Assembly: GCF_025398255.1 (NCBI RefSeq)
Contig: NZ_JAODNW010000029.1
Span: forward strand, 1-35,054
Source of the DNA: Chelativorans intermedius
GTDB lineage: Bacteria > Pseudomonadota > Alphaproteobacteria > Rhizobiales > Rhizobiaceae
Reading direction: 5' to 3'
Length of the DNA stretch: 35,054 bases
Positions 8,289 through 16,435 of this stretch are shown one piece after another. A program made the position numbers and the translations under genes. How positions within the stretch are numbered: the first letter of the stretch is position 1; every line of letters starts with the position of its first letter. Under the pieces are notes generated by a model. The model was given only the letters and a program-made list of their open reading frames with translations, did no database searches and was not told the origin of the DNA.

Positions 8289-8402
8289 TCTAAAGCTGAT
8301 GGCCCCCGTCGGCATCACGAGCACGTACATGCCGTCGCGATCCGTCACCTTGTATTTTTTGTCTCGTGGTTTCAGAGCCTTAAGGGCTGTGTCGGTCAGC
8401 AT
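8289..8402 (-). pseudogene. Tyrosine integrase N-terminus (DUF4102 type) cut by the IS
   Basis: The minus-strand product from the ATG at 8402 reads MLTDTALKALKPRDKKYKVT, then D-R-D-G-M-Y-V-L and GAISFR. This is the start of the DUF4102 arm-binding domain of P4-type tyrosine integrases. It is interrupted at about residue 38 by the right end of the insertion sequence. The start is supported by GGAGGG (8406-8411). A whole integrase is about 400 residues; the core and catalytic domain are absent from this window, including the far side of the insertion sequence. An integrase at the end of a defence island suggests this was one end of a mobile island that is now immobile, at least through this recombinase. 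Confidence 0.75.
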
Positions 8403-8446
8403 TTTCCCTCCGGAACGGTCGAAAAATGAGGGAAAGCCGCTGAAAT

Positions 8447-8603
8447 GTCCGTCAGGCGATTCTGGCACCTTCTGAACAGAGATTTTCGCTTGTTTTCAAT
8501 ATGATGAACTCGAAAAAAGTCCGTCAGAGGCTTTCACACCGCTGACGGTACTTTCAATCTCCATCGGTAGCAAGGTTCCAGAGGTCCGTCACACAGTCCG
8601 TCA
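8447..8603 (+). repeat. Four direct copies of GTCCGTCA plus one inverted half
   Basis: The octamer occurs at 8447-8454, 8519-8526, 8584-8591 and 8596-8603, all in the same orientation, with an inverted TGACGG at 8543-8548. All lie within 200 bases upstream of the integrase start. The last two are 12 bases apart, just over one helical turn. The pattern resembles arm-type sites for a DUF4102 integrase or sites for an excisionase or regulator; this is inference from position and spacing. Confidence 0.6.
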
Positions 8604-8795
8604 TTTGTAACGCTTGCGGGACGATAGTTCACAAAAGATGGTGAATAATTTTCTTTTTCTTTCAGGTAGTTATGTCAAGTTCTGGCGTGTTTCCGGATAC
8701 GCTCGGCATGGCCTGAATCATTCCCACTCTATTATTGATAACCACCTAAGTGCATTGAAATATAACGAGAAAAATTATTTCCGACAAAAATTCAC

Positions 8796-8817
8796 CGTCA
8801 AACATCCCGTCAAACAT
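8796..8817 (+). repeat. Tandem CGTCAAACAT repeat
   Basis: Two perfect copies of CGTCAAACAT at 8796-8805 and 8808-8817, one helical turn apart (12 bases start to start). Each contains the CCGTCA-like core of the octamer repeats to the left, so they may be variant sites for the same protein. Confidence 0.5.
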
Positions 8818-8940
8818 TCGGGCTTTTGAAATCATTGCACTTTTCGGAGTAATGCAAAAAACCGTGGCTTCGGGGACTATCGTCTACCGACGGTATCTCG
8901 AATGCTTCGTAGCGGCGCGCATGCATCTGCCGTTTCCAGG

Positions 8941-9153
8941 CTATTGTCTTACTAACACTAGAACGCCGTTACATCTACTGCCAACCCTGCCACAGGCCCT
9001 CAAACGGCTGAACCCCGAAACGGATTCGGCAAACTTACGCCAGTTTGCGTCAGCGATCCCATCTCCCTTGTGAAACCCGGCTGCTTTTAGATCGTATTCA
9101 AATCGGGCGAAGGCTCTGAACAACTCCGTAGCCAGGTTGAGTTCGTGCTCCAA
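8941..9153 (-). pseudogene. Small helical protein of unknown family, 3'-truncated
   Basis: The ATG at 9153 lies four bases after the pAgo stop. The first 47 residues (MEHELNLATELFRAFARFEY, then LKAAGFHKGDG and NWRKFAESV) look like the start of a conserved protein of unknown function that I believe recurs in alphaproteobacterial accessory regions. After about 9013 the sequence looks arbitrary (G-S-R-C-N-G-V-L-V-L-V-R-Q) and ends at 8941. I infer that the 3' part was lost at the junction with the AT-rich region. Its position suggests it was once the third gene of the Argonaute operon or the first gene of a neighbouring module. Confidence 0.45.
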
Positions 9154-9156
9154 CGG

Positions 9157-10614
9157 CTAGATATACCTCCGATAGTCGGTACTGACCGTCTGGCCTTCGT
9201 TCATATATTTCAGTACTTCGCCGACCTTGCGTGCCGCCCGGATCGGGATGGGAAGCCGCTGGTTCATCTGGGTTGAATTCCAGTTGATCTTGGTCAGGGA
9301 AAACACTTCTTCGGCAATTTGGGCAATCGTGCTGTCGCAGCTTTCATGCGGGCAGAGCAGCAAAGGCCGGGGATCGTACTGGCCCGGATAGGTGCCGTAA
9401 TAGGGAATGCTGCCGTTCGTGTAGAGCAGGCCCTTTCCGGCCAGGTTGACGAACGTGCCGCGCAGAACCGGATAATTGCCGTCGCGCAGGATTTTGACCG
9501 CGTAGGACTCCTGGACCCAGATGAGATCCCGGAGTTCGGTGCCGGCTTCTTCAAGCGCCTTCAGAATGCCGTCCGCTTCATCGCCCCTGAAGCGCGAAGT
9601 CTTGAGCACAATCACCCGCGCCGGAAAGTGCTTGTGGTGGTTCTTGTAAGCTGTGAGCACCTGCGAGGTCAGCTCGTAGGCATCGTCATAGGTCATGTAG
9701 GGATGCCGGCCGCGGCTTTCGGTCTGCGCGCGCTTGCCTTTCAGGATGAAACCGCGCCCGCGCTCGTCGAACATCTGCGCCGCGCTGGTGAAGAGCTGCT
9801 GACCGCCTGCTTCGCGGTAAAAACTGATCCCGACATAGCAGGCGGCGTATTCGGCCTCGCGCGGCATACGGCGCCACGGGATGCGGCCGCTGCCCTTGTA
9901 GTAAAGCGTCGTCATCAGGTTCCAGCTACGGTCCGCCTGATCCTGAATATCGCGGTCGCGGCTTTCCTTGATCTTCCGGGGAATCGACGCCTTGTCATCG
10001 ATCACATCTTCCCAGACGATCTGGATCGGGAAGTTCAGGCCCATGGTGCGGGCCTTGAGCAACCCCCGGAAATTCGGGGCATCGGAACCGCCGCTGTCCT
10101 CCTTCTCGGTCGTGCTCTTTGAATCGACCTTGGCGTTCCAGACGCGCTCGATCAGCGCAACGGGAAGCGCGATGATCGCCACATCTGGCCGTTCGCCGCT
10201 GTCGTCGAGCGTCTGCAGGAGTGCGACGATTTCCCCGACCGCCATCTCGACCGCTTTTTCGTGGTCGGGTTCTTTGGTGATCTTGTCGATCCGGCTCTGG
10301 GACAGCGCGGCTGTCGCACCGTCCGGTATCTCGAACCGGCAGCGGAACGGATTTTGATTGCCAAGTCCCGGAAAGTCCGGATGAAGGTTGGGATGCTTTT
10401 CGGTCTTGCCTTTGATGCCGGTTGATACGGCGGTCAGATAAGTCTGCGTGCTTTCGACGGTCTTGGCGCTGCCGACGACACCGACCCTTATCACCTCGCC
10501 CAGAGGCGGCTGCAACGGGCCGGCTTCGACAAGTCCCAGCCGCGGATCGGGGTGATGGTGCTGATCACCAAACTCCAGTTCCGGCTCGTCGAATATCCTG
10601 TTTTCGAACGCCAT
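9157..10614 (-). CDS. Short prokaryotic Argonaute (MID-PIWI, catalytically dead), SPARDA type
   Basis: The 485-residue protein has the MID-PIWI size and order of a short pAgo. A MID-like region (about 40-200) contains a [20 protein letters not shown] segment. The PIWI domain follows, with YVGISFY (260-266), [16 protein letters not shown] (331-346), a WVQES strand and a TKINWNS motif (441-447). In slicing Argonautes the first catalytic aspartate sits where this protein has S264, and the second site (residues 337-341) also lacks an acidic residue, so target cleavage is not expected. In known short systems the pAgo binds a guide and target and activates its partner. The start overlaps the stop of the DUF4365-APAZ gene by one base (TGATG, 10612-10616), so the two are translationally coupled. 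Confidence 0.85.
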   Translation of the reverse strand: MAFENRIFDEPELEFGDQHHHPDPRLGLVEAGPLQPPLGEVIRVGVVGSAKTVESTQTYLTAVSTGIKGKTEKHPNLHPDFPGLGNQNPFRCRFEIPDGATAALSQSRIDKITKEPDHEKAVEMAVGEIVALLQTLDDSGERPDVAIIALPVALIERVWNAKVDSKSTTEKEDSGGSDAPNFRGLLKARTMGLNFPIQIVWEDVIDDKASIPRKIKESRDRDIQDQADRSWNLMTTLYYKGSGRIPWRRMPREAEYAACYVGISFYREAGGQQLFTSAAQMFDERGRGFILKGKRAQTESRGRHPYMTYDDAYELTSQVLTAYKNHHKHFPARVIVLKTSRFRGDEADGILKALEEAGTELRDLIWVQESYAVKILRDGNYPVLRGTFVNLAGKGLLYTNGSIPYYGTYPGQYDPRPLLLCPHESCDSTIAQIAEEVFSLTKINWNSTQMNQRLPIPIRAARKVGEVLKYMNEGQTVSTDYRRYI

Positions 10615-11936
10615 CAGACCGCAAGCCTTTCCTGGTTATCAGACTCTTCAGCCTTCTTTTTGGGCGCGCCCCACACGTCTTCCGGCACCCGCGTATCGAG
10701 GGTAATCTGCGGCGGCGCTTCGAACCGCAGACACGGTTCGGGTTCGGCGTCCCGCCCGAACAGATCACCGGCGGCACGCTCCTTCTGAGTCAGGAAACGG
10801 TGCCACATGATCACTTGTCCCCGGAGCGAAGCGCTGTTGTCCATCCGCTTCTTCCCGGCAAGCAGCGCCTGCGGGTAGGAATGCGGCGTGAAGCCGTCGG
10901 TCGTAAAATAGTAGGTCGGGGTTACGACCAGGAACCACTGATCGTCCAGCAGCTCGAACCGCGGCGCGAACGCATGGTGCCGGACGAAATCCACGCGGCC
11001 CTCTTCCTTTTTGCTGGTGATGACGTTGACGACATCGGCATGGGTCCTGTTGCGCGAAGCTTCGTAATGGAACCGGCGCGGGACGTTCTTCTCAAGCGCC
11101 CTGAAATACAGCAGCTTACGCTCTTTCTCCCAGTTCAAGTCCTCGCGGGTCTGATGCCGTAACGCCTGCCGCAGGAGAAAGGCGAACTTGTGCTGTTCGT
11201 CCAAATCTTCGTGAAACGCCAGGTAGCCGGTTTCGATGGCCTCGACCTGATCCAGGTCCACGATTTCCCGGCACGGCGATGTCCGGGGATCATGAAACGA
11301 CCAGAACGACCCGCCGTTGATCACCCAGTCGAACCGCGCCGGTTCGTCGCCTTCAAGCAGGAGCGCCGCTCCTTTCGGTCCCGAATGCGGCGTCGAGGCA
11401 ACAAAAATCTCGGGGGGCATGGTGATCGGCAGTATATTGACGAGCGCTTCCTCGCCGCCGCCGAGCGGCGGCACATAGTAACCGAATCCGGCTTTCGGAA
11501 CGGTCAGCGCGGCCAGCCGATCGACCGCGTTCCGGTCGAGAACATCGCGCTGCTTGTCGAACCGGAGACGGCGATCCCCTTCCGTGACGCCGCTGGGAAC
11601 TTCCTGCCAGTAGAAGCTCTCATCGGACTTGCGGTAGAGCACGATGATGACCGGCAGGTTTGACGGACGCCAGTATTCGAGGTCCTTGCGTTTCAGCAGG
11701 TAGGTGAAGCCCTCTTCGTCCTCGGCGGTATAGGTCCCCGATTCGGTCGCCTTCACCTGCACGGCGATCATCCGCGCCAGCGGCCTACCCTCATCCATCA
11801 CCTCGGCAATACCGTCTATGCCGGCCTCCAGGCGCGAGCGGCCGTCAAACTGAAACCCGATATCGAGGAACCGGCGGCGCACCGCAGTCTCGCCGATTTC
11901 CCCGAGCATCTGGCTGGATGTGAGAATCTTCGACAT
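10614..11936 (-). CDS. DUF4365-APAZ effector nuclease of a SPARDA system
   Basis: The 440-residue protein begins with a DUF4365 PD-(D/E)XK-like nuclease domain (about 1-160): E13/E16 in [14 protein letters not shown]41 in GIDGIAEV, and the Q60-V-K62 strand ([12 protein letters not shown]). The remaining 280 or so residues correspond to the APAZ region that pairs with a short Argonaute in place of N and PAZ domains. In the known SPARDA systems, guide-directed recognition of invader DNA by the pair unleashes collateral DNA and RNA cleavage and kills or arrests the cell. I chose the ATG at 11936; the reading frame reaches a TTG at 11954. The preceding 215 bases contain no gene, so the pair probably has its own promoter there. 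Confidence 0.8.
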   Translation of the reverse strand: MSKILTSSQMLGEIGETAVRRRFLDIGFQFDGRSRLEAGIDGIAEVMDEGRPLARMIAVQVKATESGTYTAEDEEGFTYLLKRKDLEYWRPSNLPVIIVLYRKSDESFYWQEVPSGVTEGDRRLRFDKQRDVLDRNAVDRLAALTVPKAGFGYYVPPLGGGEEALVNILPITMPPEIFVASTPHSGPKGAALLLEGDEPARFDWVINGGSFWSFHDPRTSPCREIVDLDQVEAIETGYLAFHEDLDEQHKFAFLLRQALRHQTREDLNWEKERKLLYFRALEKNVPRRFHYEASRNRTHADVVNVITSKKEEGRVDFVRHHAFAPRFELLDDQWFLVVTPTYYFTTDGFTPHSYPQALLAGKKRMDNSASLRGQVIMWHRFLTQKERAAGDLFGRDAEPEPCLRFEAPPQITLDTRVPEDVWGAPKKKAEESDNQERLAV

Positions 11937-12151
11937 CCTTACACCATAGAACAATCGAGGAACATTTTGTATGGGATTATGCCCTCCGTCACGCCACGAT
12001 TGTGGACAGATCGCACGCTCTGCAACGGCATGTCTCGGCTACAGGCTATTATCGGGCCGCATCGGCTGCGCAATCACGCGTAAATTCTGCTGTGCCATGA
12101 CAAGTTTTTGCTGACACAAGCGCCTGAGCCACACCGAAAGAGGCAGGCTTG

Positions 12152-13273
12152 TCAGCGGGAGCACGAATCCGTGCGCCACCGGGAATCCAGCGGCCCCATG
12201 AGGGTCTGATGAGGATCGCGCCGCGCGGCCTCGATTTCCTCTTCCGTGACGGCGTAGCGCAGGAAATTACCCTCGTGATCCTCAAGGCATGTGAAAATTC
12301 GTCCGCCTTCATGGAGGATTTTCTTGGGATCGGCGTAGGTGCCGCGCCCGATCATTCCGGCAAGCCGCTCGAGATCGTGGTGCTCGGCCAGGAACGGATC
12401 GAAAGAGCGCGGCGTCTGCGTCTGCGCGACAACGGCGTGAAGGGGCCTGTTCCAGTAATACTGAACGCGCAGCGCATCTTCATGCAGGACGGTGTGATCG
12501 TAAAAAATTCGCGCCGCCAGCTCGCCAAACTGGACGGGATGCAGCTTCTCGCCAATCAGGTGCTGAAACCTGTGAAGCCGGAATTCGCGGTGGATGCCGC
12601 CGTCAAAGGCACAGATAAGGCCGAGATTGCCGGTTCGCAGCGCGGCCCCCAACGTAATCAGGTTATCGGCGAAATCGAACGCTTCGAACCGTGTATCGCG
12701 CGTGTCGATCTCGACAACGTAAAGCGAATATGGCGGTCCGTAGAAAAAATCCGGGAGCGGCGGATCGGTCAGATAGCACGCATACATGCCCTTGTGCATC
12801 GCGAAAGCGCGCTCCATCATGCCGAGATATGTAATGCCGGGCATCAAGTCCTGTGGAACGATGCTGTCGGGCTCCGGCTCATTCCGCCTGCGGTGATCCG
12901 GGTAAGCATGGCCTTTCCGGCAAAGCAGCCAGAGGATCTTGCCAAGCCAGACCGCGAGCAGTTCCTGATCAAGGTCCTGCACCGCGGCAAACGCATCGCC
13001 AGAACGGACGCGGCGCGCAATCTCCGTTTCCAGCCGGCCAAAGCGGTGATGATTGCATTTCTCGCAGATATCGATTCTGACACTCTTGTAGGTCTTGCCG
13101 ATGAAATTCGGCAGGGTCAGCCGCCGGGTTTCCAGCTTGTGATGCTTTTGCAGCCAGCGGGGAAAAATATGTTCATCCGTCCTGGCGACCCGTCCGAACT
13201 TCCTCCCGCAAAGCGGACAGTGCGAAGAGATATCCCGCAGGGCCAGCACATCACTTATCATCTGCAATGACAT
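12152..13273 (-). CDS. HNH-like zinc-finger protein, putative nuclease
   Basis: The 373-residue protein starts with a treble-clef or HNH-like module: CPLCG (19-23), DEHIFPRWLQKHH (33-45) and CEKCNHHRFG (70-79). The paired CxxC motifs would hold a zinc ion, and the H35 region could form the histidine-metal site. The remaining 290 residues have no family I recognise. Nuclease activity is inferred from the motif pattern only. It lies two bases after the stop of the PD-(D/E)XK-like gene, so they are almost certainly cotranscribed. A frame of the same length exists on the opposite strand, but it lacks any domain. Confidence 0.6.
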   Translation of the reverse strand: MSLQMISDVLALRDISSHCPLCGRKFGRVARTDEHIFPRWLQKHHKLETRRLTLPNFIGKTYKSVRIDICEKCNHHRFGRLETEIARRVRSGDAFAAVQDLDQELLAVWLGKILWLLCRKGHAYPDHRRRNEPEPDSIVPQDLMPGITYLGMMERAFAMHKGMYACYLTDPPLPDFFYGPPYSLYVVEIDTRDTRFEAFDFADNLITLGAALRTGNLGLICAFDGGIHREFRLHRFQHLIGEKLHPVQFGELAARIFYDHTVLHEDALRVQYYWNRPLHAVVAQTQTPRSFDPFLAEHHDLERLAGMIGRGTYADPKKILHEGGRIFTCLEDHEGNFLRYAVTEEEIEAARRDPHQTLMGPLDSRWRTDSCSR

Positions 13274-13275
13274 GA

Positions 13276-14646
13276 TCAGCCAGACGCACCGTCAGTGGGA
13301 TCGAATTCGGATTCGCCGCCCCTGATGCCGGAAAACACGTCGCCCTCTTCCCTGTAGGACTGAATGGCTCCTACGACCGCCCTGTTGCCCTTGACGACAG
13401 CTTCGACCAGTTCCCTGAGATAGGCGGTCGTTTCTGCGGTCGCGCCGATATAGCCGGCCCGGATCAGGTCGAGGAACGGCCCTTGCCGCAGGTAGCGTCC
13501 GGCAAGGCTCTCGAAGCTCACGCGGACCGCGCCGCGCGGCCCTTTGGAAGACGGATCGGCCCGCAACCGCTCAAAGTGGTCTATGGGTATGACGATCCCG
13601 GCATTGCCCAGCGCGCCGCCCCGCTTGACGAACTTGAGATAGAAGACCTGCGGATTGAGACGGTACTCGTAGGCACCGGGCGTATGTTGTTTGGCGAATT
13701 TCCGCATGCGTCTGATCTCGGCATCAAGCTTTGCATCCGGCCGATAAACCCAGTCTTTGTCCTGGTCCTTGCGCTCGTGCGGTTCAAGCATCTTGTACTG
13801 GACCATGACGATGTTCTGGCGCGTCACGTTGAGATAAATGAGATCAACGCCGAAGACATTTTCAAGCGGGCGGCGGTTGGCGGTGAAGACTTCAAGCCGC
13901 TCATGCCCTTTCTCGAACACGGCACGCCCCGTGATATCGCTGCCGGTCAGCTCATAATCAGGAAACGTGCGGGCGTCGTGCTCGACGACGGAATCCTCCA
14001 TGATGTTGATGCGCGCGAGCGCCGTATCCTGCCCTCTGGCGAGTTCAAGGGACACAGCCTGATCACCGGGCGACAGGCCGAACGCGCGCAGTGCTGTATG
14101 CACCGCGTCTTCCTGTAAGGCATCCATCCCGCGGAAATATTTGGGCGCGGAGAGTGAGGCGATTGCGGCACGCATCGCCCCGCGATTTGACTCGATCTCA
14201 GCAAGCTTTTCGACCAGGTGAACACTAAGTTTTGGCGACAAAGCAATAACAGATTCTCGGGATTCCAGGCGATCGCGAAGATTGCGCGTATGGGCATTGT
14301 CGGTGACGAGCTTAATGATCTCCGATTTCGACGAAGGCTGGATATGCTGGGCGCGCTTGACCTTGATCCGCGATTCCAGAGTTGTGACGGCGCTGCGCGA
14401 ACTGGCCAGCCCGAAATACACATCGCTGCCGTCGTCGCCCTTGCCGATGACAAGGCAGGCCGTCGGTACGCGAACCTTCTCGAACAGCTCGTGCGACCGG
14501 GCAATCGTAAACTCGTTGGCGCCGCGCCGGGACTCCTGCAGGCGTGACCATTCCTCCCGGTCAAACTGAAACACGACGAGGGGCTTTTTCTGCACGATGG
14601 CTTTCAGGTCATCCAGCCATGATTTTTGCACTGTCCTGGTGTTCAT
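13276..14646 (-). CDS. Putative PD-(D/E)XK-type protein of the defence operon
   Basis: I do not recognise a named family for this 456-residue protein. The middle has the pattern of a PD-(D/E)XK nuclease core: E262, D268 in FGVDLIYLN, and Q283-Y-K285 at the end of a hydrophobic strand (NIVMVQYKMLEPHE). The Q-x-K form occurs in several restriction-like enzymes. The N-terminal half (1-200) is mixed alpha/beta and contains VPTACLVIGKGDDGSDVYFG. It starts 40 bases after the helicase gene and is followed two bases later by the HNH-like gene, so it belongs to the same transcript. Given its neighbours, a DNA-cutting effector is plausible but is inference. Confidence 0.55.
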   Translation of the reverse strand: MNTRTVQKSWLDDLKAIVQKKPLVVFQFDREEWSRLQESRRGANEFTIARSHELFEKVRVPTACLVIGKGDDGSDVYFGLASSRSAVTTLESRIKVKRAQHIQPSSKSEIIKLVTDNAHTRNLRDRLESRESVIALSPKLSVHLVEKLAEIESNRGAMRAAIASLSAPKYFRGMDALQEDAVHTALRAFGLSPGDQAVSLELARGQDTALARINIMEDSVVEHDARTFPDYELTGSDITGRAVFEKGHERLEVFTANRRPLENVFGVDLIYLNVTRQNIVMVQYKMLEPHERKDQDKDWVYRPDAKLDAEIRRMRKFAKQHTPGAYEYRLNPQVFYLKFVKRGGALGNAGIVIPIDHFERLRADPSSKGPRGAVRVSFESLAGRYLRQGPFLDLIRAGYIGATAETTAYLRELVEAVVKGNRAVVGAIQSYREEGDVFSGIRGGESEFDPTDGASG

Positions 14647-14686
14647 TGTGGTTTGTCGCTACGCCTGAATCTGTACTAGGCGACGC

Positions 14687-16435
14687 TCAAATCTCCTTCA
14701 CTGTTACAACGGCCCCCTGGCCGCATAGATGAGTTTTCAGCCGCTCCGCCTGGCTCTTGGGTGCGGCGATAACCAGCAGCTTTTCGGCTCTTGAGGCGGC
14801 CACATAAAGTTTGCGCGCATCCTCGGCCCTGTCGGCGGGTTCCCCCGTTTCAAGGTAATCCAGAATGGACTTAAGCGTGGATGCCGTCGTGACAACGCAG
14901 ACGGCCGGATACTCCATACCCTTGACCGAGTGGATCGTGCGGGGCATGGCCGTCGCGGCGGGCACTGCCGCAAGCGCCGCATCGAGTCCGACATTCCATT
15001 TGAGCTTTTGCGCAATGGTGTGCCCGTCCGCGATAGTGAGTTCGCGGGCCAACAGCTCCTTAGCGGTTGTGTGCCAGCCTTTGGCATCTGTATGCGTGGC
15101 CGGATCAAACCGCAGCGCCCGCAGGATGGAGATAACTTTCGACCGCCAGCTTGCCGGCTCGATCTCGTTGTCGGCAAGATACTGATGATAGGAACGCTCA
15201 CCAAGCCGCCCCTCCAGCTCCAGCAGAATCCGGTGCACGCATTCAATCGCCGTTTTCATATCGCTAAAGCCGGCGGCGAAATGAAAGTCGGTGACGGCTT
15301 CGGCAAGCCGGATGGTCCGGTGATTACCGCCCGCCGGCCGCGGCTGCCCCGCAGCGGCGGCGCCGCTCGCCTTCGTCGCGGCCACGATGGGCGCAGATGC
15401 AACATCAATACCGGCCTTTTGCATCAGGCCGCAAAATGCTGTGCCGATTGAAGCCGGCACGCCTTTGCCTGCATAAGACAAAATCTTAACCGGCGCCGTG
15501 TCATCCTTTAGCGGTCCAAGCGCGTCGTCGGGCACGCCGCGTTCGGAAAGCGGCCGGAGCTGAGCGATAGCCTTGCATATGTTGGGCGTTGACCGGAAGT
15601 TCCCGGTGAGGTTCTTGCGCTCGTCTGCAGGAAACGTATCCGCAAACGAAAAAAGATGGTCCGTGACGCCGCCGCGAAATTCATAGATCGATTGATGCGG
15701 GTCGCAGACGACTTTGACCGGCAGGCCGGAACGGCGCAGCCATGAGATCACTGTCAGGTCGTCGGGATTGCAGTCCTGCGCTTCATCGACAATCACTTCG
15801 CGGAAGCGCGCGGCGAGCGCGGCAGCGATCCGGCCCGCAAGCGCGGCGTCATTGACGCGTTCAAGTGCAACGGCGCGTGCTTCGTCAAAGCCTAACTGGC
15901 CGCGCTCCCGCAGTTCCTCCCTGAGCCGGGTGGCGGCCGTTGCGTAGGCCTGTACCTGGTGTGCCGGTTTTTGAGATACGTCGTAGCCTTTGCGCTTGGC
16001 TGCGTGCGCGAACATCTTCCCCGATTGCGGACAAAAACAGGACAGGGGCAACGGATGAGCGCCATTAAACGGCTCGACGGTAAGGTGGGCAATGTCAGCG
16101 ATCAGGCGGGGGCGCGTCTCACACCCCTTCACACCGAACGGCGCAACGAGGAACTGCCAGACGAAGCTGTCAAACGTGCCGATAAAGCTCGGAAAGACAG
16201 GCGCGGGCAACAGTCCCTCCTGTCTGAGTCGTGTTTCAAGTTCAAAGACGGCGGCCTGCGTGAAAGACAGGAAAGCCACGCCGCGTCCCGCCGGTATATT
16301 CTGAAACAGGTCGCGGGCGCGTTCGGTCAGCACGCGCGTTTTGCCGGCGCCTGGACACGCCCTTACAAAGGCTGAGCTGCCATGACCGATAATGGCGCGT
16401 TGCTGATCCGTGGGCTTGAAGGACTGCCGGCTCAT
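14687..16435 (-). CDS. UvrD-like SF1 helicase (GajB-like)
   Basis: The 582-residue protein has the full SF1A helicase set: Q motif TDQQRAI (9-15), Walker A CPGAGKT (27-33), motif II DEAQD (217-221), motif III CDPHQSIYEFRGG (244-256), motif IV LTGNFRSTPNI, motif V TIHSVKGMEYPAV and motif VI KLYVAASRAEKLL. A unique insert in the second half is rich in alanine and glycine. Its start overlaps the stop of the OLD-type nuclease gene (ATGA, 16432-16435), the same pairing and order as gajA-gajB in Gabija, where the helicase-like protein cooperates with the nuclease. It is somewhat longer than described GajB (about 500 residues). Confidence 0.85.
   Translation of the reverse strand: MSRQSFKPTDQQRAIIGHGSSAFVRACPGAGKTRVLTERARDLFQNIPAGRGVAFLSFTQAAVFELETRLRQEGLLPAPVFPSFIGTFDSFVWQFLVAPFGVKGCETRPRLIADIAHLTVEPFNGAHPLPLSCFCPQSGKMFAHAAKRKGYDVSQKPAHQVQAYATAATRLREELRERGQLGFDEARAVALERVNDAALAGRIAAALAARFREVIVDEAQDCNPDDLTVISWLRRSGLPVKVVCDPHQSIYEFRGGVTDHLFSFADTFPADERKNLTGNFRSTPNICKAIAQLRPLSERGVPDDALGPLKDDTAPVKILSYAGKGVPASIGTAFCGLMQKAGIDVASAPIVAATKASGAAAAGQPRPAGGNHRTIRLAEAVTDFHFAAGFSDMKTAIECVHRILLELEGRLGERSYHQYLADNEIEPASWRSKVISILRALRFDPATHTDAKGWHTTAKELLARELTIADGHTIAQKLKWNVGLDAALAAVPAATAMPRTIHSVKGMEYPAVCVVTTASTLKSILDYLETGEPADRAEDARKLYVAASRAEKLLVIAAPKSQAERLKTHLCGQGAVVTVKEI

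Larger units (their letters stand above)
8403..8940. other. AT-rich non-coding region upstream of the integrase remnant
   Basis: About 540 bases, much of it clearly richer in A+T than the rest of the window (notably 8610-8870), with no recognisable protein on either strand. It holds the GTCCGTCA and CGTCAAACAT repeats listed separately. Its place directly upstream of an integrase fits an attachment region or arm-type binding sites. No tRNA gene or tRNA 3' end was recognised here. Confidence 0.5.

Noticed and set aside
8447-8603. CRISPR array from the repeated octamers
   Set aside because: The repeats are only eight bases and unevenly spaced, with no uniform spacers and no cas genes.
8614-8829. 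A 71-codon frame in the AT-rich stretch
   Set aside because: No ribosome-binding site and no similarity; its residues are those expected from random AT-rich DNA.
8403-9150. A tRNA or tRNA 3' end as an attachment site for the integrase
   Set aside because: I found no cloverleaf or TTCGAATCC-like T-arm in this region on either strand.
9157-10614. A slicing Argonaute
   Set aside because: The first catalytic position holds serine (YVGISFY) and the second lacks an acidic residue, so guided cleavage by this protein is not expected.
12149-13270. A 373-residue open frame on the plus strand exactly opposite the HNH-like gene
   Set aside because: It mirrors the minus-strand gene, contains no recognisable domain, and runs against the operon. 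The minus-strand frame has paired CxxC motifs and good spacing to its neighbour.
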